Positions 17,509 to 25,739 of a DNA stretch of 64,000 nucleotides are shown here, piece after piece. The notes beneath the pieces were generated by a model, which was given only the letters and a program-made list of their open reading frames with translations, did no database searches and was not told where the DNA came from. Position 1 is the first letter of the stretch, and the number at the start of each line of letters is the position of its first letter. Origin of the DNA: Christiangramia fulva (GTDB taxonomy: Bacteria; Bacteroidota; Bacteroidia; Flavobacteriales; Flavobacteriaceae); contig NZ_CP028136.1 in the NCBI RefSeq assembly GCF_003024155.1, positions 1,178,001-1,242,000 on the forward strand, written 5' to 3'. A program made the position numbers and the translations under genes.

Positions 17509-17771
17509 AAGATAGTATTGATGTTAATAAAACATCATTACGCAGGAGCTTACAAAAATACTGGAAGTAACATTTTATTTCCTTTGATAAGGCTCATTGT
17601 TAAAGCACCGTTGCTTGTTATCGCTGGTTGCTATCTCTATTAAGAGATTCGTAATGATTCTCAAATATATAAAAAGTTATTTTTTCTGGCAAAAATCAGG
17701 CGGTTTTATTGCTTCTTAATTATTAATAACTTATTCAGCTAAATATTAGAATCACTTAGCCTTTATTTTCC

Positions 17772-18164
17772 ATGAATATTATAAAATCTAAAACCTTTAG
17801 AGCAGTAGCCACTTTTGGGTTGAAAAGAGGATACCGCGAGGAATTGATCCCTTTAAGGGAATTCAAGTTGAAATTGGTGGCTGCCCAGGCACAGGTTCAT
17901 AAGGAATTAGACATTCAGTTGAGCACAAAAATTTCTCATTGCGATATTGTGTTTTCAGGACAGGACGAGCCTTCTATTGAAATAAGCTTTATTCAGTATC
18001 CAAAATTTCCCAAAAAAGAATCTGTACTACGAGAAGGGATTTTAAAGCTTGTAGAAATTTTGATGAAATCTCTGGATCAGAATCGGGTGGTTATTGTTTT
18101 TGACGATAAAACCTATATGTTAGAAGAGAATTCAGAAAACCTGGATCCGGGAATTAATTTTTGA
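17772..18164 (+). CDS. Hypothetical protein
   Basis: The 130-residue cytosolic protein starts MNIIKSKTFRAVATFGLKRG and has an alpha/beta pattern with an acidic C-terminus (FDDKTYMLEENSENL). The family is not recognised. It is the first gene of a plus-strand run that includes the two shorter paralogues of the M-A-I-I-K-F-E-N family. Confidence 0.65.
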   Translation: MNIIKSKTFRAVATFGLKRGYREELIPLREFKLKLVAAQAQVHKELDIQLSTKISHCDIVFSGQDEPSIEISFIQYPKFPKKESVLREGILKLVEILMKSLDQNRVVIVFDDKTYMLEENSENLDPGINF

Positions 18165-18196
18165 AAAAGGAAATTTGCCATTTAATTAGAACGTAA

Positions 18197-18652
18197 ATGG
18201 AAGAAACAGAGAAGATATTGTACAGGGAAGATCCCTCAGAGGAATTCCAAAGGTATGTCTACATAGGATCCGCCTATCCTGAAGATATGAACAATTCTCA
18301 TCCGCAATTCGAAAGTTTTAAAGACTGGCAGGAGTTGGTGGACAGTGATGAATATGCAGAGAATCTGGTAAATCTCTTTTTTTGTGAATATATATTTTAT
18401 CAGGATCCCGAATCATTTGAAGATTATTTCGGAGCCGAATTTCATAAAATCTATAAGGAAAAACATGAAGAGATAATAGCTTCGGGATGGTTCCGGGGAC
18501 TAGATACACCTGTTTTCTCAGGGCTTGATTTAAGAGATAGAGAAATAGAAGAATCTACTTACTTCGAAAATGGGGAGTATAAGAGGAGAATATTTACAGA
18601 GGGTTCAGAAGTAGAAATTTTGAGGGAAAAGTATGGCTTTAGTACAGGATAG
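18197..18652 (+). CDS. Hypothetical acidic protein, possibly truncated by TAG
   Basis: The 151-residue acidic protein is rich in aromatic residues (FFCEYIFYQDPESFEDYFGAEF) and unrecognised. After its TAG at 18650-18652 the same frame continues with 23 protein-like codons (YVLEEEYPQLLEDIKELRK...) to TAA at 18722-18724. The original protein may thus have been about 175 residues and shortened by an amber mutation. The extension is helical and acidic, like the body, but short enough to be chance. Confidence 0.65.
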   Translation: MEETEKILYREDPSEEFQRYVYIGSAYPEDMNNSHPQFESFKDWQELVDSDEYAENLVNLFFCEYIFYQDPESFEDYFGAEFHKIYKEKHEEIIASGWFRGLDTPVFSGLDLRDREIEESTYFENGEYKRRIFTEGSEVEILREKYGFSTG

Positions 18653-18784
18653 TATGTGTTGGAAGAAGAATACCCGCAATTACTTGAAGATATAAAGGAA
18701 CTTCGGAAGATTTTTAAAAGCTAAGTAATATCATATTCTGCTACACTTCTTTTTTTGGAAACTAAAGTAAAATTTTCGACATAT

Positions 18785-19135
18785 ATGGCTACAATAAAGT
18801 TTGAAAATGCGGAAGATCTTATTAACTTTTTATGCAGGAAAGATGTATTGGGTAAACTGGAAATCGATTTTGAACCCGATTTTGGTACATTGGTCCCTCA
18901 CATATACTTAAAATATTATCCCGAATTGCAGGAGCATTTGCAATATGTTTTTGGACTATGGACCTCTAGCATCTCGCCACCTGCATCAGCTTTTACGTTG
19001 GTCATATATAGTGCAGATGATTTCGAATTCGAAACTTTTGAAGATGAAGAGATTTATGTTTATAAATTATATAATTTTAAAGAAGATGAAGGGTTTGAAT
19101 TGGACACGAACAAATTAAAGCCAGAATACAATTAA
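18785..19135 (+). CDS. Short paralogue of the acidic orphan family (N- and C-terminal modules only)
   Basis: The protein has 116 residues from ATG 18785. Residues 1-90 align with the start of the 236-residue paralogue (ATIKFENAEDLINFLCRKDVLG), and the last 20 (LYNFKEDEGFELDTNKLKPE) align with its end. About 120 central residues are absent. This looks like an internal in-frame deletion of an ancestral copy. Function is unknown. Confidence 0.7.
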   Translation: MATIKFENAEDLINFLCRKDVLGKLEIDFEPDFGTLVPHIYLKYYPELQEHLQYVFGLWTSSISPPASAFTLVIYSADDFEFETFEDEEIYVYKLYNFKEDEGFELDTNKLKPEYN

Positions 19136-19193
19136 TAGCAGGAACTAAAATCAAGATAACTCAAAAAATTCGAAAACATTAATTTTAAAAAAT

Positions 19194-19688
19194 ATGGCAA
19201 TTATAAAATTTGAAAACACTCACGATCTCATAGATTACCTTTGTCAGAAGGAGGTCTTAGGTGAATTAAAAGTCAAATTTTGGTTGGGGAATGGATGGGA
19301 GTCAGAATTTAACTTTGATTATCCGGATTTGGAGAAGCATCTTAATCTCCAGTTATTTATTCATTTTTTGGACTGTATCTGGATGGTCAATAAAGTGGAA
19401 GTAGATTTTGAAAGTGTAGAGGACTACAGTACCTACGGGGAGTGGAGTGGTATGGAAATGGAAGATAAATCCTATATTGAACAAATCCTCTCTTTTATCA
19501 GAGAATCAGTAGAAGAAGCTACTCCTATAAACGATGTATATACCCACATCGATATTGAAGAAAATGGAGATAGCTATAAATTAAGCAATATTGAGGTTAA
19601 ACGCTTTGAAATTTTTCAGTGGGATGATGGCCAAAAATCAATTCCCATTGATCAGGAATTGAGGCTAGAGCATTTTCTTTTACTTTAA
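19194..19688 (+). CDS. Paralogue of the acidic orphan family lacking the C-terminal module
   Basis: The protein has 164 residues. The start MAIIKFENTHDLIDYLCQKEVLG and the centre HIDIEENGDSYKLSNIEVKR match the 236-residue paralogue. The C-terminal FED/LDT module is missing and the protein ends LEHFLLL. It is 58 bases after the 116-residue copy, suggesting tandem duplication followed by unequal loss. It converges on the BREX operon with a 70-base gap holding no obvious hairpin. Confidence 0.7.
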   Translation: MAIIKFENTHDLIDYLCQKEVLGELKVKFWLGNGWESEFNFDYPDLEKHLNLQLFIHFLDCIWMVNKVEVDFESVEDYSTYGEWSGMEMEDKSYIEQILSFIRESVEEATPINDVYTHIDIEENGDSYKLSNIEVKRFEIFQWDDGQKSIPIDQELRLEHFLLL

Positions 19689-19758
19689 TTTCCTGATCAC
19701 TATTGGAATCTAAATTTAGGTTGAGACCTTGTAAATTTTCTTTCATTTAATCATCCGT

Positions 19759-20391
19759 TTACCTCTCCACATCTACATTAAAAATCGGAAATAAATCACT
19801 TACCATTTTATCCTCAATGTAAAATCGATTAATAGCATTGTTTGAATCATCTGTATCGGGCAGGGAAAGCCAACTGATGGCAACATGATTTTTAATATAC
19901 CCAACAGAATGATCTTGAAAAATTCTTTCAAGTCCAATTCTTAACTGGCTTACCGTATTCGGTTTTTTCTCAAACGAGAAAGGTGCTGCGGTTTTACAGT
20001 TATTTTCAGCATCTACCCAGATATCTTTAACCGTGTACCGCAAATGATTAGATATACGATTTTTTAGATTAGTGGATTTACCAACATACAGGCATATTTT
20101 ATTATCACAAGTTGCTGCCCGCAGCCAGTCCTGACAGATCTTCACAGTAATTAAATCATCCCGGTTGACAGGACCTTTTAATTTATAGGGCTGTTTATCA
20201 ATTGCCTCCGAAAGATTAGTCGTATCGCCAACCCACCAAAAAACGTAAACTCCTGCTGCGCCATTCAAGGAGGAAAAGGTTTTCCTCTCTACTCCCTCTA
20301 TTAATTCTTTAACTAAAACATAATTTTTTAATTTAAGATCATTTACCGAGCTATTAATAATATCAAGATCGAATGTTGCGGCTCCAGTCAT
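19759..20391 (-). CDS. GIY-YIG domain protein, last gene of the BREX operon
   Basis: The protein has 210 residues. The GIY-like strand AAGVYVFWW (about 45-53) pairs with ICLYVGKSTNLKNRISNHL (about 99-117), which holds the YIG-equivalent YVG and the conserved Arg. The family is a DNA endonuclease fold (UvrC, homing enzymes). Here the first motif is GVYVFWW, so catalysis needs checking. It follows brxL by 15 bases in the same direction, so it is probably co-transcribed as an accessory nuclease. Confidence 0.75.
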   Translation of the reverse strand: MTGAATFDLDIINSSVNDLKLKNYVLVKELIEGVERKTFSSLNGAAGVYVFWWVGDTTNLSEAIDKQPYKLKGPVNRDDLITVKICQDWLRAATCDNKICLYVGKSTNLKNRISNHLRYTVKDIWVDAENNCKTAAPFSFEKKPNTVSQLRIGLERIFQDHSVGYIKNHVAISWLSLPDTDDSNNAINRFYIEDKMVSDLFPIFNVDVER

Positions 20392-20406
20392 TTAAACTAT
20401 ATTAAT

Positions 20407-22431
20407 TTATTGTTTTTGATTTTTTATAAACGTCACCTCACAACTCTTGCACAACCTTTTCTCCTGCACATACTCGTTTATATCAAACCATCCTCCTGTT
20501 CGTTGCCAAATATCCAAGCCACGGCCTAAAATTATTTTCCAACCATTATCCATTTCTATGTAACGGTCATGTATGAAGTCGTCAAATTCATAAGTGAGAA
20601 TTATCCCCATACTTTCTACGGAAAGAGCCATATTCTTAAAGGCATCCTGATTGTTTTCTAAATACTCTTCATCACAAGTGGTTACGAGATGAACTTTAAT
20701 TTCTGTCTCAGGATTTTTGTTATCAACAAGAAGCTTAATAAACTCCATGAAATTTCTTAGTTGATGAAGCATCCTGATATAAGGATCCATTAATTTAATT
20801 TCAGAAGCACCTATAAGGTAGGCTCCGAAGAGATTTTCATAGGAAATCCCAGATTGATTATCTCTGATAATTTTCTGCTTGGGTTCCAGCTCTAATTTTC
20901 CGGATTCCCCTTCCTTATCAGCGGGAATTTCTTTACTTTCCTCTGAATTGGTTTTCTTTTCTTTAATAAGGGTCTCTCCAAAATCTAATATTTCTAGAGT
21001 TTCAATTTCAACTTTTTTACCTGAGCTTTTAATCGTATAGCTAAAATCAACTCCTTCGAAAGTTTCATCCATTTTCTGAAGCTGTTGCTTTACCCTTTTT
21101 CTACTTTCAATTGCCAGGTCAAGCAGTTCTTTTGCTTCCTCCTCCTTCATTTCTACACTGGGATAAATGATTTTAGCCATACCTGAAAAAGTTTTAGCAA
21201 TAGATGTTTTATCCCTTGTTGTTATGGAATCAGATAATTCAAAATACTGAGTATATTCATGAGTTCTGTCTTCACGTCTTAAATCTCTTAGAATTTCAGC
21301 CAGGTAATCTACTATAAAACCATAATTGGAAGTAAACATTTCATTTCTTAGTTTCTGGATCTCCCATCCAGGTATATAGGCATGAATTCGATCCAAAAAA
21401 GCTGAATCATAATAGTCTTTAGGTAAAGCATCAAAAAGATCACTGTGCTTAAGCATATAAGCTACCGAATGATCTGTATTTCCTACAAAAACCATTGAAG
21501 CAGAAGCACCATATACTTCGGTTCCCCGAGAAAAAGATTTATTGGCCATATAGTTTTTCATGATATCCACAAGGCCTCTATCTGATCGCTTGGTTTTACC
21601 TGCAAATTCATCATAGGCCACAACATCCCAATAGCCTACAAGGCCAATATCTCCCGTGCTATTATTTACGAAAAGTTTTGCCTTAGACACCTCTCCTCCG
21701 GAAATTAATATCCCATGCGGGGATAACTCCGAATAGATATGAGATTTACCTGTTCCTTTAGGACCCAATTCTATCAGATTATAATTGTTTTCTACAAAAG
21801 GAATTAGTCGGATCAACTGAAGCAACTTGGTTCTTAAAGTAAATTCGCTTGGGTTTAATCCAATAGACTGCATTAATAAGTCGATCCATTCTTCTTTTGA
21901 AAATTTAGCACGTTCTTCTTTGAATTCCCTTACATCTACATTTGAAATTTGTATCGGCTTTAAAGTTTCTATCAGCCATGGAATATGATCTCTCTCATCA
22001 GACGGGAAATAAGCCAGGGTTAATATGCACCACACCCCACTGGAAAGAAGTTTCTGATGCTCCTTAATAATCCCGTCAGATATTGGGATTTGTTTTAACC
22101 CAAGGTTCGCAAAACTGGCTTCATATCTATCTCTTCTATCATTAAGCTTTACTGATACTTTATCAATAATTCTATGAGATCCTTTTTCCCTGATCGTAGA
22201 TTTGATTATTTGAGCCTCGTCCCGGTGCACGAAATGTTTCGAAATAATATTCTTTACTGTTTCTACTCCCTGATTGATAGTTTCTTCATCATCTGTCGCA
22301 CAATATTGTCCTAATAAATACTCAAGAACATATGTTGGAACAATCGCATTTCCCTTCACCAGTTTAGTGAGGTCCTTACGAACCACTTTTCCTCCAAAAC
22401 TTTGATTAAGCTTTTGATCCAGTTCTTCCAT
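20407..22431 (-). CDS. brxL: BREX AAA+ protein BrxL with an MIT_C-like C-terminus
   Basis: The protein has 674 residues. The N-terminal part matches BrxL: Walker A GPKGTGKS (223-230), SGGEVSKAKLFVNN, Walker B VVAYDE (270-275) and FSRGTEVYG. BrxL is a DNA-binding AAA+ ring required for BREX phage restriction. A linker (about 470-525) leads to a C-terminal domain (about 527-655) with LMDPYIR, HLVTTCDEEYL and FIHDRYIEMDNGWKIILGRG, resembling the phospholipase D-like MIT_C domain of MITD1-type proteins. The usual Lon-like Ser-Lys domain was not seen. A C-x-x-C pair (CKSC) ends the protein. It is 12 bases after pglZ. Confidence 0.9.
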   Translation of the reverse strand: MEELDQKLNQSFGGKVVRKDLTKLVKGNAIVPTYVLEYLLGQYCATDDEETINQGVETVKNIISKHFVHRDEAQIIKSTIREKGSHRIIDKVSVKLNDRRDRYEASFANLGLKQIPISDGIIKEHQKLLSSGVWCILTLAYFPSDERDHIPWLIETLKPIQISNVDVREFKEERAKFSKEEWIDLLMQSIGLNPSEFTLRTKLLQLIRLIPFVENNYNLIELGPKGTGKSHIYSELSPHGILISGGEVSKAKLFVNNSTGDIGLVGYWDVVAYDEFAGKTKRSDRGLVDIMKNYMANKSFSRGTEVYGASASMVFVGNTDHSVAYMLKHSDLFDALPKDYYDSAFLDRIHAYIPGWEIQKLRNEMFTSNYGFIVDYLAEILRDLRREDRTHEYTQYFELSDSITTRDKTSIAKTFSGMAKIIYPSVEMKEEEAKELLDLAIESRKRVKQQLQKMDETFEGVDFSYTIKSSGKKVEIETLEILDFGETLIKEKKTNSEESKEIPADKEGESGKLELEPKQKIIRDNQSGISYENLFGAYLIGASEIKLMDPYIRMLHQLRNFMEFIKLLVDNKNPETEIKVHLVTTCDEEYLENNQDAFKNMALSVESMGIILTYEFDDFIHDRYIEMDNGWKIILGRGLDIWQRTGGWFDINEYVQEKRLCKSCEVTFIKNQKQ

Positions 22432-22442
22432 TTCTTATTGTT

Positions 22443-24944
22443 TTAATCGAAATCGCTTGAAAAGGTAATATTCAGGGTATAGTAAAAATCTTTATATTTT
22501 TTCCATTTGTTCGTACCTTCCAGCGGTTCCTCTAAAATCAGTCTTATCCTTTGATTTTTATATTTTCCACTTGCTTTTTTACTTAAATGAAACTGATACT
22601 TAACTTCCCTTTGTCTTTCGCTTCCTTCTTCGATATCAAAATTGAAAGTAAACTGATCACTTAAAATTTCTCCATCTTCTGCATACAATCCAGCTCTGAT
22701 CTGCCTTGATAATATTTTCTCACCTACTAATTCCTGCTGAATAAATGAAACAGGTAAAATATTGGTTGTGATGCGATCGGTAGATTTAATAATATCAATA
22801 TTCACCTGACTCACGGTATCAGTCCGCTTCCTTACCGCTGTTTTCAATAATGGAACTATAACTTCCTGGGGAGACGCTCCTCCATGTATAAATCGACTTC
22901 CCGCCCCTTTGATTCTAAGTCTGTTGATAGATTTTGGGATTAAAACCTCCAAACCGTCATTATTCAAATTTAGTTCTGAGGTCGTGAATTTCTTTGTATT
23001 CTTATCTCCTGTAAGATTTTGGCCTATCACAAACCTTCTGTTTTCCTTCCACAAATCGCCCTCATACTCAGATAAACTGAAATCACTTTCATCCAGATTC
23101 TGATTTTGATAGATAAATCCATGATCGGCTGTTATAAATACATTGGTACCATTTAAACCGGATATTTTACGTAAAATATCCTTGATATAAATTAACTCGT
23201 CAGCTACAGCTTCAAAAACCTTCCCTTCACTGGTTTTATCATCACCAGTTTTATCTATTCGATTATGATAGATATATATTAGATCATGATTCTTCACAAA
23301 CTCTCTTCCTTCACCACCAGATTTAGTCTTCATTTTCATTAAATCTTCTGCCAAAATTGCGGTGGCACGAACCCCAGAATTTGATTGCAGAATTTTAGAA
23401 CGACCCTTTAAACCTGATGCCGGCATTTCATCTACTAATAAACTATCCCCACCTTCCTTAACCTTCAGACTAGAATGAGGAAGTAAAGAGGCCATTCCTA
23501 ATTGGGTATAGGAAGGTAAACTGCTTAACATGAACTCTAAATTAGACTCAAAACGATTTTCTGAAACTATCATTTCATGTAGTTCGACCCCGCATTCAAA
23601 GCGCAAAGCATCTGAAATAATTACAAATAGCTTTTGATTCTTATCCAGGAGAGGCTTTACATGGGTTTTAAAAAATCCTTGTTGACTATAAAGTCTATTA
23701 GTGGGCCAGACTTCTATACCATCAATTATTTTTTGCCAGTTGTCATTAAAAGGCAATAACCAGGAATTGTTGTAGATCCTTTCTACCTTCTCAGCTAATT
23801 CATGCAGGACATTATTATTTTTGGAAAGGCGGTAATTCCGGATAAATTTTCTGTAGGCATAATCAACCTGATAAAATTTAGTTGTGTATTCCTTTATTCC
23901 ATTTTCAAAACTACTAAACTGGTGAGTCTTATATTTTTTAACCAGGTCTATTAATTGTGCTCCCGACTCAATTGTATTATAGAACTCAGAATATTTTGGA
24001 TACCAGAATTTATTCTCCCGCCTTTTTATATAGGCTGCGACCTTTTCATAATTAAGATTTTCCGCAATCAACTGAGAAACCAGTTCATGTATTATTCTTT
24101 GGTCGGTTAATTTGAAAATATCATCTGAGATTATTTCATCTAATTGTGCCGAGTTCAACTTTTCCTCAACCTGGATATCGACAGCTATTCTTTCTGAGAT
24201 TTCTCCAAAATAATCCCGATATGGAATTGTGTTCTTCCAGGTACTTAAAATCAACCTGGATTCTATATTCAAATTTTGTTTCTCCCCCAGGACGAAATTA
24301 TGTTGGAAAAGATCTAAAAGAAAATCATAGATCGAAGGATTATCAGAGTGATAATTATAAATCTTTCCAATCTCGCTCCAGAAGAAGTTATTCATATTGA
24401 AGCGATTTAAAAGCTTATCAAAATCTTTTGACTTATTAATTACTTGGGAGGCGTATGCCTGAACAAATTGATCAAGGTTGGTTGTATCTGTATTAAAAAG
24501 GACGGATAACATTTTACATCGAATCTCATGCTGTTCATCATCCTTAGTGATCAAAACCTTAAGTTTCTGCTTTCGTTCCCTAGATTTGAAAAATTCTATA
24601 TGCTCTGCTATCAATTCTTTCAAGAAATAATCAAGGCCTAATTCCTGAAGAAACATCGCTTCCTGATCTGTATGGAAAATATGATTAGCCAATTCTAAAT
24701 CTAATAACCAGTTATCTTCATTATTCGGTTTTTCAAACGGTAGATATAAAAGAAACTTACTAGAATTCGCCTCCTTCAAGACTTTATACTTGACTTCGAA
24801 TTCATTTCCACTTACTTCAAGTTTTTCCACCTGCACTATATCCAGACGTTCAAAAATTTCAGAAAACTCTTTTTTCCCATCATACCAGAAAATAACCCGA
24901 TGATCGTGGAATCTTGTTTGTAAGGCTTCTTTTATTTTCTCCAT
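22443..24944 (-). CDS. pglZ: BREX alkaline-phosphatase-superfamily protein PglZ
   Basis: The protein has 833 residues. The PglZ core is recognised by the metal-binding strand FVIISDALRFECG (about 441-453) and by FITADHGFIYQ (about 603-613), with IYHNRIDKTGDD between them. PglZ is a conserved BREX component needed for host DNA methylation and phage restriction; its hydrolase substrate is not settled. The N-terminal 400 residues are helical. It is 9 bases downstream of the coiled-coil gene and 11 upstream of brxL. Confidence 0.92.
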   Translation of the reverse strand: MEKIKEALQTRFHDHRVIFWYDGKKEFSEIFERLDIVQVEKLEVSGNEFEVKYKVLKEANSSKFLLYLPFEKPNNEDNWLLDLELANHIFHTDQEAMFLQELGLDYFLKELIAEHIEFFKSRERKQKLKVLITKDDEQHEIRCKMLSVLFNTDTTNLDQFVQAYASQVINKSKDFDKLLNRFNMNNFFWSEIGKIYNYHSDNPSIYDFLLDLFQHNFVLGEKQNLNIESRLILSTWKNTIPYRDYFGEISERIAVDIQVEEKLNSAQLDEIISDDIFKLTDQRIIHELVSQLIAENLNYEKVAAYIKRRENKFWYPKYSEFYNTIESGAQLIDLVKKYKTHQFSSFENGIKEYTTKFYQVDYAYRKFIRNYRLSKNNNVLHELAEKVERIYNNSWLLPFNDNWQKIIDGIEVWPTNRLYSQQGFFKTHVKPLLDKNQKLFVIISDALRFECGVELHEMIVSENRFESNLEFMLSSLPSYTQLGMASLLPHSSLKVKEGGDSLLVDEMPASGLKGRSKILQSNSGVRATAILAEDLMKMKTKSGGEGREFVKNHDLIYIYHNRIDKTGDDKTSEGKVFEAVADELIYIKDILRKISGLNGTNVFITADHGFIYQNQNLDESDFSLSEYEGDLWKENRRFVIGQNLTGDKNTKKFTTSELNLNNDGLEVLIPKSINRLRIKGAGSRFIHGGASPQEVIVPLLKTAVRKRTDTVSQVNIDIIKSTDRITTNILPVSFIQQELVGEKILSRQIRAGLYAEDGEILSDQFTFNFDIEEGSERQREVKYQFHLSKKASGKYKNQRIRLILEEPLEGTNKWKKYKDFYYTLNITFSSDFD

Positions 24945-24953
24945 AATTACTTC

Positions 24954-25739
24954 TTAGATAAAAATTACACTCAAAATGGTAATAACAATTAGAGCCCAGG
25001 TGACGTAATTCCTATTCATTTGATCGGAATTTAATTTCTCAATTTTCTGGTTTAACTTTTCATTATTTTCCTGACTTAATTTCAGATTAGCATTTAATAA
25101 AGAATTGACCTCCTTTTGCTCTTTAACCAGTTCAATAAGCTTTTCATGATTTCTTTCTGCTCTGCCAATCACATCCTTATTCAAATCATCGATCTCGAGA
25201 AATTGTTTCTTGATTACTGCAGTTAAGGCTTTCTCAGACTCTGTCAATTTCGTCTGAATATCATTGAATTTAGAATCTAAGCCTTTTTCTGATACACTTT
25301 CTGAAAATTCCTGAAGAGTCTCTTTATAACCATTGATATTTTTTTTGACTTTTTCGAAATACTCTTCTTGTTGAGTTGCTAAACTTTCCGATTTGTCTAA
25401 GGTAGAATCAGCTATTTCACTAATCTTTTGAGATATCTCCGGCTCAATATTTTGAATACCCTCCTGGAAAGTAGATATTGATCTATCGCTTTTCTCTAAA
25501 AGAGTATTTAATTTTTCTTCAAAACTCCGGTGGCTTTTAATAAACGCATTATTATAAGAGTCGGACTCTTTCAAAATACTTTGAAATAATTTATCTACTT
25601 TCCCGGTTAAATCAACGATAAGTGATGTTAGCTTTTCTCCACTTTGAGTAACATCAACTACCTGTTTTCTTGCCGTGGATAATTTTTCCAGGTTTTTTTC
25701 AATGTCAACTAAAGCCTGGCTAATGGTTGTATTACTCAT
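24954..25739 (-). CDS. Coiled-coil protein with a C-terminal membrane anchor inside the BREX operon
   Basis: The 261-residue protein is almost all heptad-like coiled coil (for example KLTESEKALTAVIKK and NLKLSQENNEKLNQKIEKL) and ends in one hydrophobic tail, VTWALIVITILSVIFI (about 245-261). It overlaps the helicase gene upstream by 8 bases. This layout suggests a tail-anchored spacer or sensor that could tether the helicase or PglZ to the membrane. The function is inference. No catalytic motif is present. Confidence 0.75.
   Translation of the reverse strand: MSNTTISQALVDIEKNLEKLSTARKQVVDVTQSGEKLTSLIVDLTGKVDKLFQSILKESDSYNNAFIKSHRSFEEKLNTLLEKSDRSISTFQEGIQNIEPEISQKISEIADSTLDKSESLATQQEEYFEKVKKNINGYKETLQEFSESVSEKGLDSKFNDIQTKLTESEKALTAVIKKQFLEIDDLNKDVIGRAERNHEKLIELVKEQKEVNSLLNANLKLSQENNEKLNQKIEKLNSDQMNRNYVTWALIVITILSVIFI

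Noticed and set aside
17431..17643. 70-codon plus-strand frame opposite the 17248 gene
   Set aside because: Hydrophobic frame antisense to a more plausible one; no start signal.
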